A DNA stretch of 64,000 nt. Origin: Modestobacter marinus. Lineage in GTDB: Bacteria > Actinomycetota > Actinomycetes > Mycobacteriales > Geodermatophilaceae. The position numbers and the translations under genes were made by a program. Positions 52,958-61,759 of this stretch are shown piece by piece; position 1 is the stretch's first letter, and each line of letters begins with the position of its first letter. Under the pieces are notes generated by a model. It saw only the letters and a list, made by a program, of their open reading frames with translations. It ran no database searches and was not told the DNA's origin. The DNA is taken from the NCBI RefSeq assembly GCF_019799945.1, contig NZ_JABGCH010000018.1, forward strand, positions 47,889-111,888, written 5' to 3'.

Positions 52958-54555
52958 CCGACAGGCGACCTGGCGCCGAGGGACTGCCGGATGAGGTCGC
53001 TCGCGCGCTCGGCGATCATGATCGTCGGGGCGTTCGTGTTGCCGCGCACCAGCGTCGGCATCACCGAGGCGTCGACCACCCGGAGCCCGTCCACGCCGTG
53101 CACCCGCAACCGGGGGTCGACCACCGCGAGGTCATCGGTGCCCATCCGGCAGGACGACACCGGGTGGTACAGCGACTCGAGTGTCTGCCGCACCTTCTCC
53201 CGCAGCGCGGCGCGGCCACGCACCGCGCCGCCGGGTGACCACTCGTCGGCCAGCACCTTGGCCAGCGGCCCGACCGAGGGGAACTCCCGCGACCGCTCGA
53301 CGCCGGTGACCAGCGCCTCGAGGTCGCGCTCGTCGGTGAGGTAGCCGGCGTCGATGGCCGGCGCCCAGGTGGGGTCGGCCGAGCGCAGCCGCACCGAGCC
53401 GCGTGAGTGCACGTGCACCAGGACGGTCGCGGCGGTAAACGCGTCGACCTCCGGGTCGACCTCCGCCTGCCGCCAGAACTTGACCGGCAGGAAGTGGTAC
53501 TGCAGGTCGGGCTCGGCCCACTGGTCCGAGGACCGGGTGAACAGCCCGGACTCGGCCAGGTTCGAGGTGAGCGGCCCGCGGCGGGCGCCGAACCACTGCG
53601 CGTACCCCGCCGGCGACTCGGCGCGGAACAGCGACCTTCCGGAGCGGACGTGCCAGACCGTCGGCACAAGCGGGTGGTCCTGCAGCCCGGCGCCGACGCG
53701 GGGGAGGTCGGCATGCACCTCAACGCCGACCGAGCGCAGGTGGTCGGCCGGCCCGATGCCCGACAGCATCAGCAGCTGCGGGGAGTTGACCGCGCCGCCG
53801 GCGAGCACGACCTCCGCGGACGCGTGCCCGGTGTGCCGCCGTCCGCCCTGCAGGTACTCGACGCCGGTCGCCCGGCTCCCGGACAGCAGCACGCGGGTCG
53901 CGTGCGCGCCGGTGCGCACGGTCAAGTTGGGCCGGCGCAGCGCCGGCCTGAGGAACGCGTCGGCCGCGGACCACCGGCGGCCCCGCTTCTGGGTCACCTG
54001 GTACAGCCCGACGCCCTCCTGGCGGGCACCGTTGAAGTCGTCGTTGCGCGGGAAGCCGGCGGCGACGGCGGACTCCACGACGGCGCGGCTCCACGGGTGC
54101 GGCGAGCGCAGGTCCTCCACGCGCAGCGGCCCGCCGACACCGTGGTGCTTCGAGGCGCCGCGGGCGTTGTCCTCGCTGCGCCGGAACAGCGGCAGCACGC
54201 TCGCATACGACCAGCCCTCGTCCCCGGTCAGCCGCGCCCACTCGTCGTAGTCGGCGGCCGCGCCGCGGACGTAGATCATCGCGTTGATCGAGGACGAGCC
54301 GCCGAGCAGCTTGCCGCGCGGCCAGAACAGCTCCCGCCCGCCGAGGCCGGGTTGCGGGTCGGTGGCGTAGTTCCAGTCGCGGCGGGTGCGCCACAGCTTG
54401 TAGAGGGCGGCCGGGACCTGCACCTCCAGGACGTCGTCCGACCCGCCGGCCTCCAGCAGCAGCACCCGCACCGAGGGGTCCTCGGAGAGCCGGCCGGCGA
54501 GCGTGCAGCCGGCCGAGCCGGCGCCCACGACGACGACGTCGAACTCCTCGGTCAT
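52954..54555 (-). CDS. GMC-family FAD oxidoreductase
   Basis: 533-aa glucose-methanol-choline oxidoreductase, choline dehydrogenase/alcohol dehydrogenase type. FAD motif GAGSAG at 11-16, GMC signature GKLLGGSSSINAMIYVRG near 81-98, GAVNSPQLLMLSGIGP, and the C-terminal catalytic region YHPVSSCRMG with GNTNAPTIMIAERASD. It oxidises an alcohol to an aldehyde. ATG 54555 overlaps the aldehyde dehydrogenase stop (ATGA), so the operon can carry alcohol to acid. Choline-to-betaine or other alcohols are possible; specificity cannot be read. Confidence 0.9.
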   Translation of the reverse strand: MTEEFDVVVVGAGSAGCTLAGRLSEDPSVRVLLLEAGGSDDVLEVQVPAALYKLWRTRRDWNYATDPQPGLGGRELFWPRGKLLGGSSSINAMIYVRGAAADYDEWARLTGDEGWSYASVLPLFRRSEDNARGASKHHGVGGPLRVEDLRSPHPWSRAVVESAVAAGFPRNDDFNGARQEGVGLYQVTQKRGRRWSAADAFLRPALRRPNLTVRTGAHATRVLLSGSRATGVEYLQGGRRHTGHASAEVVLAGGAVNSPQLLMLSGIGPADHLRSVGVEVHADLPRVGAGLQDHPLVPTVWHVRSGRSLFRAESPAGYAQWFGARRGPLTSNLAESGLFTRSSDQWAEPDLQYHFLPVKFWRQAEVDPEVDAFTAATVLVHVHSRGSVRLRSADPTWAPAIDAGYLTDERDLEALVTGVERSREFPSVGPLAKVLADEWSPGGAVRGRAALREKVRQTLESLYHPVSSCRMGTDDLAVVDPRLRVHGVDGLRVVDASVMPTLVRGNTNAPTIMIAERASDLIRQSLGARSPVG

Positions 54556-56090
54556 CTGTGCCGCCCGTGGACCAGGCCCATGACCCGGGCCAGCACGTCG
54601 GCGGCGGCCTCCGGGCGGGTGAAGCTCATCAGGTCCACCGGCAGCGGGAAGCGCTGGCGGGTGATGGCCTTCGCGCGGGTGAACTCGCGCAGCCCGTCCT
54701 CGCCGTGGATGCGGCCGAAGCCGCTCTCGCCGACGCCGCCGAAGGGGAGCGCGGGCACGGAGGCGAAGGTCAGGACCGAGTTCACCGACGTCATGCCGCT
54801 GTTCATCCGGCGGGCCAGGTCCAGCGCACGGCGCTTGGACCCGGAGAACACCGCGCCGGCCAGCCCGTGCACCGACGCGTTGGCCTGCCGCAGGCCCTCC
54901 TCGGCGTCCGCGACCCGGCTGACCACGATCGTCGGGCCGAACGTCTCCTCGCGGACGGCGTCGGCGTCGGCGGGCACGTCGACCAGGACGGTCGGCGCGA
55001 TCAGGGCGCCGTCCACGGTCCCGCCGACGACGGCGCGGCCGCCGGCGGCGAGTGCGCCCTCGACGTGCCGGCGGACGACGTCCACCTGGCCGGGCATGGT
55101 CATCGGGCCGTAGTGCGCCCCCTCGTGCGCGCCGGCGGAGAGCTCCCCGGCCTTCGCGGTGACCTCGACGACGAACCGGTCGTAGACGGCGTCGGTGGCG
55201 TAGACCCGCTCGATGCCGATGCACGTCTGGCCTGCGTTGCTCAGCGCGCCCCAGACGGCGGCGTCAGCGGCCGCGGGGACGTCGGCGTCGTCGTCGACGA
55301 TCATCGCGTCCTTGCCGCCGAGCTCCAGGAGCACGGGGGTGAGCGTCTCGGCGCAGGCGGCCATGACCCGGCGGCCCGTGGGGGCGGAGCCGGTGAAGGC
55401 GAGCTTGTCGACGCCCGCGCGGCAGAGCGCGGCACCGGTCCGGCCGGCGCCGGTGACGACCTGGAGGACGTCGGCACCGTCGGGGACGGCGGCGCGCCAC
55501 GCGGCCGCCAGCCAGACGCCGACGGCGGGGGTGAACTCGCTGGGCTTGAAGACGACGGCGTTCCCGGCGGCGAGCGCGTACGCGATCGAGCCCATCGGCG
55601 TGAACACCGGGTAGTTCCACGGGCCGATCACCCCGACCACGCCCAGCGGCCGGTACTCCAGGTAGGCGGCGTGGTTGGCGGCGAGCAGCCCGGCCCGGAC
55701 CTTGCGCAGGCCGAGCGTCTTCGGGGCGTGGGCGCCGGCCCAGGCGAGGTGGTCGATCGCGAGGGTGATCTCGAGGACCGCATCGGCGTGCGGCTTGCCG
55801 TTCTCCCGGTGCACCAGGTCGGCCAGCTCGTGGATCCGGCGGGCGAGGTAGCCGCGGTAGGCGGCGAGCCGGAGCTTGCGCTCGCCGAAGCCGAGGGCGG
55901 CCCAGTGCTCGGCGGCCGGGCGAGCCCGGGCGACGGTCTCGGCGACCGCATCCGCGTCGTGCACGGGGAAGACGCCGACGACGGCGCCCGTGCCGGGGGA
56001 GGTCGACTCGAAGGTCTCCGTGGTGCCGTGCCGGTCGACGGTCCCCGCGGTCGACGCCGTGGCCGTGTCGAACTCCTCGCTGAGCGACAT
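54552..56090 (-). CDS. NAD(P)-dependent aldehyde dehydrogenase
   Basis: 512-aa ALDH with catalytic C290 (NAGQTCIG), E256 (LELGGK), cofactor region FTGSAPTGR and NPW-like GPWNYPVF. The sequence resembles the succinic-semialdehyde/coniferyl-type ALDH group (RKLRLAAYRGYLARRIHELADLVHRENGKP). It is the first gene of a two-gene operon with the GMC oxidoreductase, whose start overlaps its stop; together they should convert a primary alcohol to a carboxylate. ATG 56090 is divergent from the XRE gene, with a 39-bp palindrome between. Confidence 0.9.
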   Translation of the reverse strand: MSLSEEFDTATASTAGTVDRHGTTETFESTSPGTGAVVGVFPVHDADAVAETVARARPAAEHWAALGFGERKLRLAAYRGYLARRIHELADLVHRENGKPHADAVLEITLAIDHLAWAGAHAPKTLGLRKVRAGLLAANHAAYLEYRPLGVVGVIGPWNYPVFTPMGSIAYALAAGNAVVFKPSEFTPAVGVWLAAAWRAAVPDGADVLQVVTGAGRTGAALCRAGVDKLAFTGSAPTGRRVMAACAETLTPVLLELGGKDAMIVDDDADVPAAADAAVWGALSNAGQTCIGIERVYATDAVYDRFVVEVTAKAGELSAGAHEGAHYGPMTMPGQVDVVRRHVEGALAAGGRAVVGGTVDGALIAPTVLVDVPADADAVREETFGPTIVVSRVADAEEGLRQANASVHGLAGAVFSGSKRRALDLARRMNSGMTSVNSVLTFASVPALPFGGVGESGFGRIHGEDGLREFTRAKAITRQRFPLPVDLMSFTRPEAAADVLARVMGLVHGRHR

Positions 56091-56188
56091 GTGGCGCAGG
56101 TTACCCGCGAGTAGTGGGACGCATCGGCCGTGTGTTCGCGGTCATCCGCCCGTGTGCGTGCTGCGGCCCGGGTGCTGGGGTTCCGGAC

Positions 56189-56227
56189 GCTCGTGCTCTG
56201 AGTGCCCCGGGCACTCAGAGCACGAGC
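56189..56227. repeat. 39-bp perfect palindrome in a divergent promoter region
   Basis: Arms 56189-56207 and 56209-56227 are perfectly complementary over 19 bp around a single central base (56208). It lies between ALDH (minus strand) and XRE (plus strand) genes, so it is not simply a terminator between convergent genes. It may be a regulator site, cruciform or repeat element. Confidence 0.75.
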
Positions 56228-56250
56228 ATCGGGACACCACAGGTGTGCCG

Positions 56251-56283
56251 GGGGCTGTCCACAGACCGGCGGCTGTCCACAGG
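56251..56283. repeat. two direct copies of CTGTCCACAG
   Basis: CTGTCCACAG occurs twice in this interval, 18 bp apart. It resembles the high-GC DnaA box TTGTCCACA with the first base changed. It may be a DnaA or other regulator site near the XRE promoter. Confidence 0.4.
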
Positions 56284-56331
56284 ACGGTGCGCGGCGCTCC
56301 CGGACCCGTGCCGTCGCACCATGCTCCCGCT

Positions 56332-56967
56332 GTGCCCGAGTTCGGCCTCCCAGGCGCCCTCCGTCGCATCCGGCGGACGGCCGACCTCTCCCAGCGCGAG
56401 CTGGCGGGGCGGCTGCAGGTGTCGCAGTCGGCGGTGGCACAGGCCGAGAGCGGTCGGCGGGACCTCTCCGTGCGCGTGTTGCTGGCGGCTGCGGCGCTCG
56501 CTCGGCTCCGGCTCGCCCTGCTGGACGAGGACGGCGCCGTGGTCCCGTGCATGGCCGAGGACGCAGTCCAGGACGGGGTGGGGCGCCGATTCCCCGCTCA
56601 CCTGGACACCCGCTACGGGGACGATCACTGGTGGCACGATCCGGATCGGTACAGCCGCGAGCAGCCGTGGTACACGTTCGATCGGTCGCGGGGCGCGCGC
56701 GACCACCACCGGCAGCGGCACGGCACGCCGGTGGACCACCAGCGCCCGCAGCCCGGGGACTCGCCGGCCGAGCGCCGGGCCCACCGGCAGGCGGAGGTGT
56801 CGCGGCGACGCGTGGAGGACGCCCGCCGACGCCGCGAGTCGGCAGGGCCGTGGCGAATTCCGCAGTGGCACTGCACGTGTCCCGCCGATTGCGCGCCGCT
56901 GCTGCTCGCGGGTGAGCTCGTGTCCCCGCACGTCGAGGAGTGCGCCTGCCGCTGCGACCTCGGCTGA
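56332..56967 (+). CDS. XRE-family regulator with cysteine-rich C-terminus
   Basis: 211-aa protein. Residues 7-60 are an XRE helix-turn-helix (LSQRELAGRLQVSQSAVAQAESGRR). The middle is hydrophilic with His/Arg/Asp-rich stretches. The C-terminus carries two symmetric cysteine groups, C181-x-C183-x3-C187 and C204-x-C206-x-C208, suggesting a zinc or Fe-S site. I know no named family with this tail. GTG 56332 lies 6 nt after CATGCT, a possible leaderless -10. It precedes the sacsin-like gene by 89 bp on the same strand. Confidence 0.7.
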   Translation: MPEFGLPGALRRIRRTADLSQRELAGRLQVSQSAVAQAESGRRDLSVRVLLAAAALARLRLALLDEDGAVVPCMAEDAVQDGVGRRFPAHLDTRYGDDHWWHDPDRYSREQPWYTFDRSRGARDHHRQRHGTPVDHQRPQPGDSPAERRAHRQAEVSRRRVEDARRRRESAGPWRIPQWHCTCPADCAPLLLAGELVSPHVEECACRCDLG

Positions 56968-57044
56968 TCCTGCAGCCGCGACCCCCGGTCGGGCGCAGCT
57001 GCCTGGCGCTCCGCACGACGCGGGACGCGCCGGGGGCGGAGCGG

Positions 57045-57050
57045 GATACT
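57045..57050 (+). promoter_or_regulatory. -10 element of the sacsin-like gene
   Basis: GATACT lies exactly 6 nt before ATG 57057, indicating a leaderless mRNA separate from the XRE gene. Confidence 0.55.
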
Positions 57051-57056
57051 GCGCGG

Positions 57057-60017
57057 ATGGCCGACCCAGCTGAGCTCCGCCGCCGGGTGCTCGCCGCCTG
57101 GACCGACTCCCCGGCGCGCTTCCGGGAGGACGCCAACGCCGAGGAGGACCTCGTCCGCGGCGGCTACCGGGACCGGCTGCTCGTCGAGCTCGCGCAGAAC
57201 GCCGCCGACGCCGCGGCGCGTGCCGGCGTCGCGGGGCTGCTCCGTCTCGAGCTGCGCGGCACGACGCTGCGCGCGGCGAACACCGGCGCGCCGCTCGACG
57301 ACGCCGGCGTCCAGGCGCTGTGCACCCTGCGCGCCTCGGCCAAGCGGGACACCGGGAGCAGCGTCGGCCGGTTCGGGGTCGGGTTCGCCGCCGTCCTCGC
57401 GGTCAGCGACGAGCCCGCCGTCGTCTCCACCGACCGCTCGGTGCGGTTCAGCGCCGACGAGACCCGGGCCGCGGTCGCCACCATCCCGGCGCTCAGCGAG
57501 GAGCTGGCCCGGCGGGACGGCGCCGTCCCCGTCCTCCGCCTGCCCTTCGCAACCACCGGGCAGCCGTCCAACGGCTTCGCCACCGAGGTGGTCCTCCCGC
57601 TCCGCGCCGGCGCGGTCGAGGTGGTGCGCGAGGGACTGCGGGCCCTCGACGCGGAGCTGCTGCTCACCCTGCCCGCACTCGCCGAGATCCACGTCGTCGA
57701 CGACGGCGCCACCCGCACCCTGGCCCGTGACGCCGCCGGGAACACCACCCTGCTCACCGACGGCCACCTCACGACGGCCTGGCGCGTGCTCACCCGCTCC
57801 GGCGACCTGCCCGCCGAGCTGGTCGCCGACCGGCCGGTGGAGGAGCGCAACCGCCGCGGCTACACGCTCACCTGGGCCGTGCCCGTGGACGACGACGGCT
57901 GCGCGCAGCCGCTGACCGGCCGGCAGGTGCTGCACGCGCCCACCCCGAGCGACGAGCCGCTGTCCCTGCCCGCCCGACTCGTCGCCCCCTTCCCGCTCGG
58001 TCCCGACCGGCGGCACGTCGCCCCTGGCCCGGTCACCGACGCCCTGGTCGAGATCGCCGCCGACGCCTATGCCGCGCTCCTCGCCGGCCTCCCGGCGGAC
58101 CCCGTCCTGCTCCGCCTCGTCCCGCGCGCCGGTCTCGCCGCCGCGGAGCTCGACGCCGCGCTGTGCCGGGCCGTCCTCGACCGGCTCACCGCCACCGCGT
58201 GGCTGCCCGCGGCCGATCCCGGCGAGCCGCCCCTGCGCCCCGGCCGGGCGGTCGCCCTGGACGACCCGGCGCCCGAGCGGGTCGCCGCCCTCACCGGCGT
58301 CGTCCCCGGGCTGCTGCCCGCCGGGTGGTCCCGCCGCGCCGACGCCGCGGTGCTCACCGCGCTCGGGGTCCGCCGCATCGGGCTGGCCGACGTCGTCGAC
58401 GCCGTGCGCGGCGTGCAGCGCCCGGCCGGCTGGTGGGCCGCGCTCTACGCCGCCCTCGCCGACGCCGACCGGGACGAGCTCGCCGCCCTCCCGGTGCCGC
58501 TGGCCGACGGGCGGATGGCCCAGACGCCGGCCGGGGTGCTGCTGACCGACGAGTCGTTGCCGGCCGCCCGGCTCACCCCGCTCGGCCTGCGGATCGCCGA
58601 CCCGGCCGCCGCGGCCGGCAGCGCCCGGCGGGTGCTGGAACGGCTAGGCGCCCGCCCCGCGACCGCCGCGGCGGTGCTCGCCGACCCCGACGTGCGAGCC
58701 GCCGTGGAGAGCTCACTGGACCGCGCCGACGACGGGGAGGACGTCGAGCCGCTGGCCTCCGCCGTCCTCACGCTGGTCGCCGCGGCCGGGCCGGCGCCCG
58801 GTGAGCTGCCGTGGCTGTCCGAGCTGGCGCTCCCGGACGACGACGGCGGCTGGGCGTCCGCCGGGGAGCTCGTGCGGCCCGGCTCGCCGCTGGCCGGGGT
58901 GCTCGAGCGGGGCGCGCTCGGCACCGTCGACCGCCGCTTCGCCCGCCGCGTCGAGCCCGGCGCGCTGCGGGCGGTCGGGGTGCTCGACACGTTCGCGCTG
59001 GTGACCGCGGACGAGCCGGACGAGCTCGACGTCGACCGGGTCGAGGAGTGGGTGGACGCCGTCCTCGACCGGCTGCCCGCCGGTGCACCGCCGCCGGTGT
59101 GGCCGGCGCTGACCGCGGTCCGGGACCTGGAACTGGTGCGCGACTGGCCGCGGGCGCTGCCGCTGCTGGCGGTGCTGCCGGCGGCCGCGCGGGCGGACCT
59201 CGACCTGGGCGGCACCGCCGTGCCCGGCTACCTGCGCTGGTGGCTGCGCACGTCGCCCGTGATCGGCGGCCGGCGTCCCGACCGGCTGCGGCACCCGGGG
59301 AGCACGGAGCTACAGGGACTGTACGAACCTGCCGAGGGGCTGGACCCTGCCGTGCTGGAGCTGCTGCAGCCGCCGGCGGCGCTCGCCGACGTGCTGGCCG
59401 ACGTCGACGACGCCGCCGACCTTCTCGACCGGCTCGGCGACCCGGCCCGCACCGTCTCCCCGGCCCTGTTGCGGACCGTCTACGCCCAGCTGGCGGACGC
59501 GCTGGACGGCGTCGACGTCGAGCCGCCCGAGCGCGTGCGGGTGGCGCCGGACCGGGTGAGCGCGGACGCCGTCGTGCTCGACGCGCCCTGGTTGCAGCCG
59601 CTGGTCGACCAGCCGCTGGTCCCGGCCGGCGGCCGGCCCGGCGCCGTGGCGGACCTGCTCGACCTGCCGCTGGCGGGCGAGCTCGCCGGCCGGGCGCGGG
59701 TGACCAGCCGGCCGGTGCGCGTCCTGCCGTGGGCGGAGGTGCCGGGCGCGCGGCTGGCCGCCGCCCGTCTCGGGGTCGCCGAGCTGGCGGGCGAGATCGG
59801 CGTGCACGCCGAGCTCACCGTCACCGGCGGCCGGCCGGTGCCCTGGTGGCCGGGCGCGAGCGGCGGCCCGGACGCCGTCGACGGCACCCCCGCGGCGTTC
59901 GGCCGGGCCCTGGCCTGGCGGGCGGGGGCCTGGCCGCTGCGCGCAGCGCTCACCGAGACCTTCGCGCATCCGGACCAGGAGGCCCGGCTGGCCGCCGAGG
60001 ACTCGGTCACCTGCTGA
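57057..60017 (+). CDS. sacsin-like / Hsp90-type ATPase-domain protein
   Basis: 986-aa protein with an N-terminal GHKL ATP-binding domain like that of sacsin and Hsp90: the N-box ELAQNAADA at 44-52, NTGAPLDDAG at 75-84 (G1 region) and GRFGVGF at 104-110. The remaining ~800 residues are Ala/Leu/Asp-rich without recognised domains, and no C-terminal HEPN or Hsp90 dimerisation segment is evident. Such large proteins are common in actinobacteria and often labelled molecular chaperone; the function is unknown. The start is supported by the leaderless promoter. Confidence 0.85.
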   Translation: MADPAELRRRVLAAWTDSPARFREDANAEEDLVRGGYRDRLLVELAQNAADAAARAGVAGLLRLELRGTTLRAANTGAPLDDAGVQALCTLRASAKRDTGSSVGRFGVGFAAVLAVSDEPAVVSTDRSVRFSADETRAAVATIPALSEELARRDGAVPVLRLPFATTGQPSNGFATEVVLPLRAGAVEVVREGLRALDAELLLTLPALAEIHVVDDGATRTLARDAAGNTTLLTDGHLTTAWRVLTRSGDLPAELVADRPVEERNRRGYTLTWAVPVDDDGCAQPLTGRQVLHAPTPSDEPLSLPARLVAPFPLGPDRRHVAPGPVTDALVEIAADAYAALLAGLPADPVLLRLVPRAGLAAAELDAALCRAVLDRLTATAWLPAADPGEPPLRPGRAVALDDPAPERVAALTGVVPGLLPAGWSRRADAAVLTALGVRRIGLADVVDAVRGVQRPAGWWAALYAALADADRDELAALPVPLADGRMAQTPAGVLLTDESLPAARLTPLGLRIADPAAAAGSARRVLERLGARPATAAAVLADPDVRAAVESSLDRADDGEDVEPLASAVLTLVAAAGPAPGELPWLSELALPDDDGGWASAGELVRPGSPLAGVLERGALGTVDRRFARRVEPGALRAVGVLDTFALVTADEPDELDVDRVEEWVDAVLDRLPAGAPPPVWPALTAVRDLELVRDWPRALPLLAVLPAAARADLDLGGTAVPGYLRWWLRTSPVIGGRRPDRLRHPGSTELQGLYEPAEGLDPAVLELLQPPAALADVLADVDDAADLLDRLGDPARTVSPALLRTVYAQLADALDGVDVEPPERVRVAPDRVSADAVVLDAPWLQPLVDQPLVPAGGRPGAVADLLDLPLAGELAGRARVTSRPVRVLPWAEVPGARLAAARLGVAELAGEIGVHAELTVTGGRPVPWWPGASGGPDAVDGTPAAFGRALAWRAGAWPLRAALTETFAHPDQEARLAAEDSVTC

Positions 60018-60021
60018 AGGA

Positions 60022-60070
60022 CCCCGTCCTCCTCACCCCTCGCAGGCTCGGGGCGAGCCTCTGGACGGGG
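60022..60070. terminator. nested hairpin between convergent genes
   Basis: Outer arms 60022-60029 and 60063-60070 (8 bp) enclose an inner hairpin GGCTCG-GGG-CGAGCC at 60045-60059. It begins 4 nt after the sacsin-like stop and ends 1 base before the convergent gene's stop codon, so it could serve both. Confidence 0.65.
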
Positions 60071-60071
60071 C

Positions 60072-60452
60072 CTAGAAGTACCGCGGGATCGCCTGCGCGC
60101 CGGGCGCGTGGCCGTGCCGGCTGTCCGCCCGCCCGGCCCGCCCAGCGGGCCGGGCGCCGTCCCGGGGCGCCTGGTGGTTGGCCTGCCAGGTCTCGTGCAG
60201 CGACAGCCAGTGGGCCGCGGTGAGGTCCGACGCCCGGGCGGTGGGGGGCAGGCCCTCCGCGTGGAGCCAGCGGACCCCGGCGGTGCCGGGCAGCTGCCCG
60301 CGCAGGGCGGCGCCGAGTGCCGGGTGCCGGGTGGCGCCGGGCGACGCGAGGACCGCGTGCACCAGGCGGTCGAAGCCGGGGAGGGCGTCCTCCGGCAGCT
60401 GCTCGCGGGCCTCGGCGGCGGGACCGGTGGGCAGCGGGCTGGGGCGTGACAT
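60072..60452 (-). CDS. hypothetical protein
   Basis: 126-aa protein, helical at the N-terminus (DALPGFDRLVHAVLASPGATRHPALGAALRGQLPG) with a W-H-x-S-L-H-E-T-W segment near residue 82 and a disordered Arg/Gly/Ala tail ending IPRYF. I do not recognise the family. ATG 60452 has GGAGG about 7 nt upstream. It is convergent with the sacsin-like gene. Confidence 0.6.
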   Translation of the reverse strand: MSRPSPLPTGPAAEAREQLPEDALPGFDRLVHAVLASPGATRHPALGAALRGQLPGTAGVRWLHAEGLPPTARASDLTAAHWLSLHETWQANHQAPRDGARPAGRAGRADSRHGHAPGAQAIPRYF

Positions 60453-60665
60453 GGGGGCCTCCGGGAGGGGACTGGCGGGTGCCCGCGACGTCCGGCGGGC
60501 ACGCCGGGAACGGGTGGGGGAGCGGTCGGCCGGCCGGAACGGGCCGGCGGACGGCGGGGCTGCACTGCAGCGCCCGCGGATCAGCTCAGCGGGTGCGCAT
60601 CCGCACGAAGTCGCCCATGCCGAGGACGGTACGGACGACGGCGCCCGCCGTCGACGGGTTTCCGC

Positions 60666-60974
60666 TCAGGAGGGGTGTCGCTCGGCCTGCCGGCGCACCT
60701 TCTCCGCCTGCCGCGCCTTGTGCTCGGCGTAGCGGGCGGCGTCGCGCTCGCGGACGTCCTTGTTCTTCTCCCACTTGGCCTTCCGCTTCGCGGCCCGCTG
60801 CTGCTCTCGCGCCGCGAAGTCCGGGTGCTCCTCCCAGGTGCTGGCCAGGTGGACGACGACCACGCCGATGCCGCCGAAGAGGAGCACGAAGGCGCCGAGG
60901 ATCGGGTCGATGAGGAACGCCAGGACGGACAGCACGACCCACACGGCCCCGGCGACGACGACCCGCTTCGACAT
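60666..60974 (-). CDS. small two-helix membrane protein with charged tail
   Basis: 102-aa protein with two adjacent hydrophobic helices (about 5-22, 26-45) and a strongly charged Lys/Arg/Glu C-terminal helix (REQQRAAKRKAKWEKNKDVRERDAARYAEHKAR). Family not recognised. GATACT lies exactly 6 nt before ATG 60974 (60986-60981 on the minus strand), the same leaderless arrangement as the sacsin-like gene. Confidence 0.65.
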   Translation of the reverse strand: MSKRVVVAGAVWVVLSVLAFLIDPILGAFVLLFGGIGVVVVHLASTWEEHPDFAAREQQRAAKRKAKWEKNKDVRERDAARYAEHKARQAEKVRRQAERHPS

Positions 60975-61064
60975 GCCCCCAGTATCCGCGCCGTCCCTGT
61001 GCGCCGGTCCGGGTGCTCGCTCGGTCCGGCGGTGGGCGGTCCGGGATCCGGGCATGCTCAGCGC

Positions 61065-61208
61065 ATGCCCGAGCTGTCCGGCCCGCCGTTCCGCGCCGAC
61101 CACGTCGGCAGCCTGCTCCACCCGCCGGCGCTCCTCGACGCCCCTCGACACGAGCAGATCGCGAAGCTCGCGCTGGTCGTCGAGACCGCGCAGGAGGTCT
61201 GGGGCTGA
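61065..61208 (+). pseudogene. MetE-like methyltransferase reduced to its two ends
   Basis: The 47-aa reading frame begins FRADHVGSLLHPPALLDA, the N-terminal motif of cobalamin-independent methionine-synthase-like (YxjG/MetE-type) proteins. It ends KLALVVETAQEVWG followed by a stop, which matches the C-terminal end of the same family. Some 300 residues between them, with the zinc ligands and active site, are missing, so an internal in-frame deletion has occurred and the product cannot be catalytic. Confidence 0.75.
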
Positions 61209-61404
61209 GCTGTCCGGGCGCTGCGCACGGCCTTCGTCCCGGCGTGTCGGGCCAGCGCCACGCCGCGCCCCCTTGTGGATCACCTACCGCGTCCCTAGCG
61301 TCGATCGTGCGGTTCAACCACCAGCCGCGACCGGGCACCCTGCCCGGCGCACAGGCCGGCGGCGCCGCCGTCGGCACTGCTCGGGTCCACCGCCGGAGGC
61401 GACC

Positions 61405-61755
61405 ATGACCGCTATTCCCCTCGACATCGATCCGACGCGCATCGACGTCACCGCGGCCCCCTCCCGTACCGGTTGCCGGATCACCGTGAGCGGTGAGGTC
61501 GACTCCGCGACTGCCCCCGGCCTGCGGGGCTGTCTCCTCGAGGTCCTCGCCCGTCCCGGCATCGAGGTCGTCGAGCTCGATCTGCGCGACGTGTCCTTCC
61601 TCGACTCCGCCGGGCTCTCCGCGCTGGCCACCGCGCACCGCGCCGCCGAGGCCGCCGGTCGCACCCTGCGCATGCAGTGCGGTACGGCACGCGCCGTCGT
61701 CCGCCCGCTGCAGATCACCGGCCTCTGGGACGTCTTCACCGTCGTCGACGAGTGA
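61405..61755 (+). CDS. STAS-domain anti-sigma factor antagonist
   Basis: 116-aa protein made of one STAS domain: RITVSGEVDSATAPGLRGCL, then VELDLRDVSFLDSAGLSALATAHR with the phosphorylatable serine in DSAGL. In partner-switching systems the dephosphorylated form binds an anti-sigma kinase and frees a SigB/SigF-type sigma factor. No kinase or sigma gene is in this window. ATG 61405 has a GGAGG site 6 nt upstream. It ends 4 bases before a convergent DUF1206 gene. Confidence 0.9.
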   Translation: MTAIPLDIDPTRIDVTAAPSRTGCRITVSGEVDSATAPGLRGCLLEVLARPGIEVVELDLRDVSFLDSAGLSALATAHRAAEAAGRTLRMQCGTARAVVRPLQITGLWDVFTVVDE

Positions 61756-61759
61756 GGGA

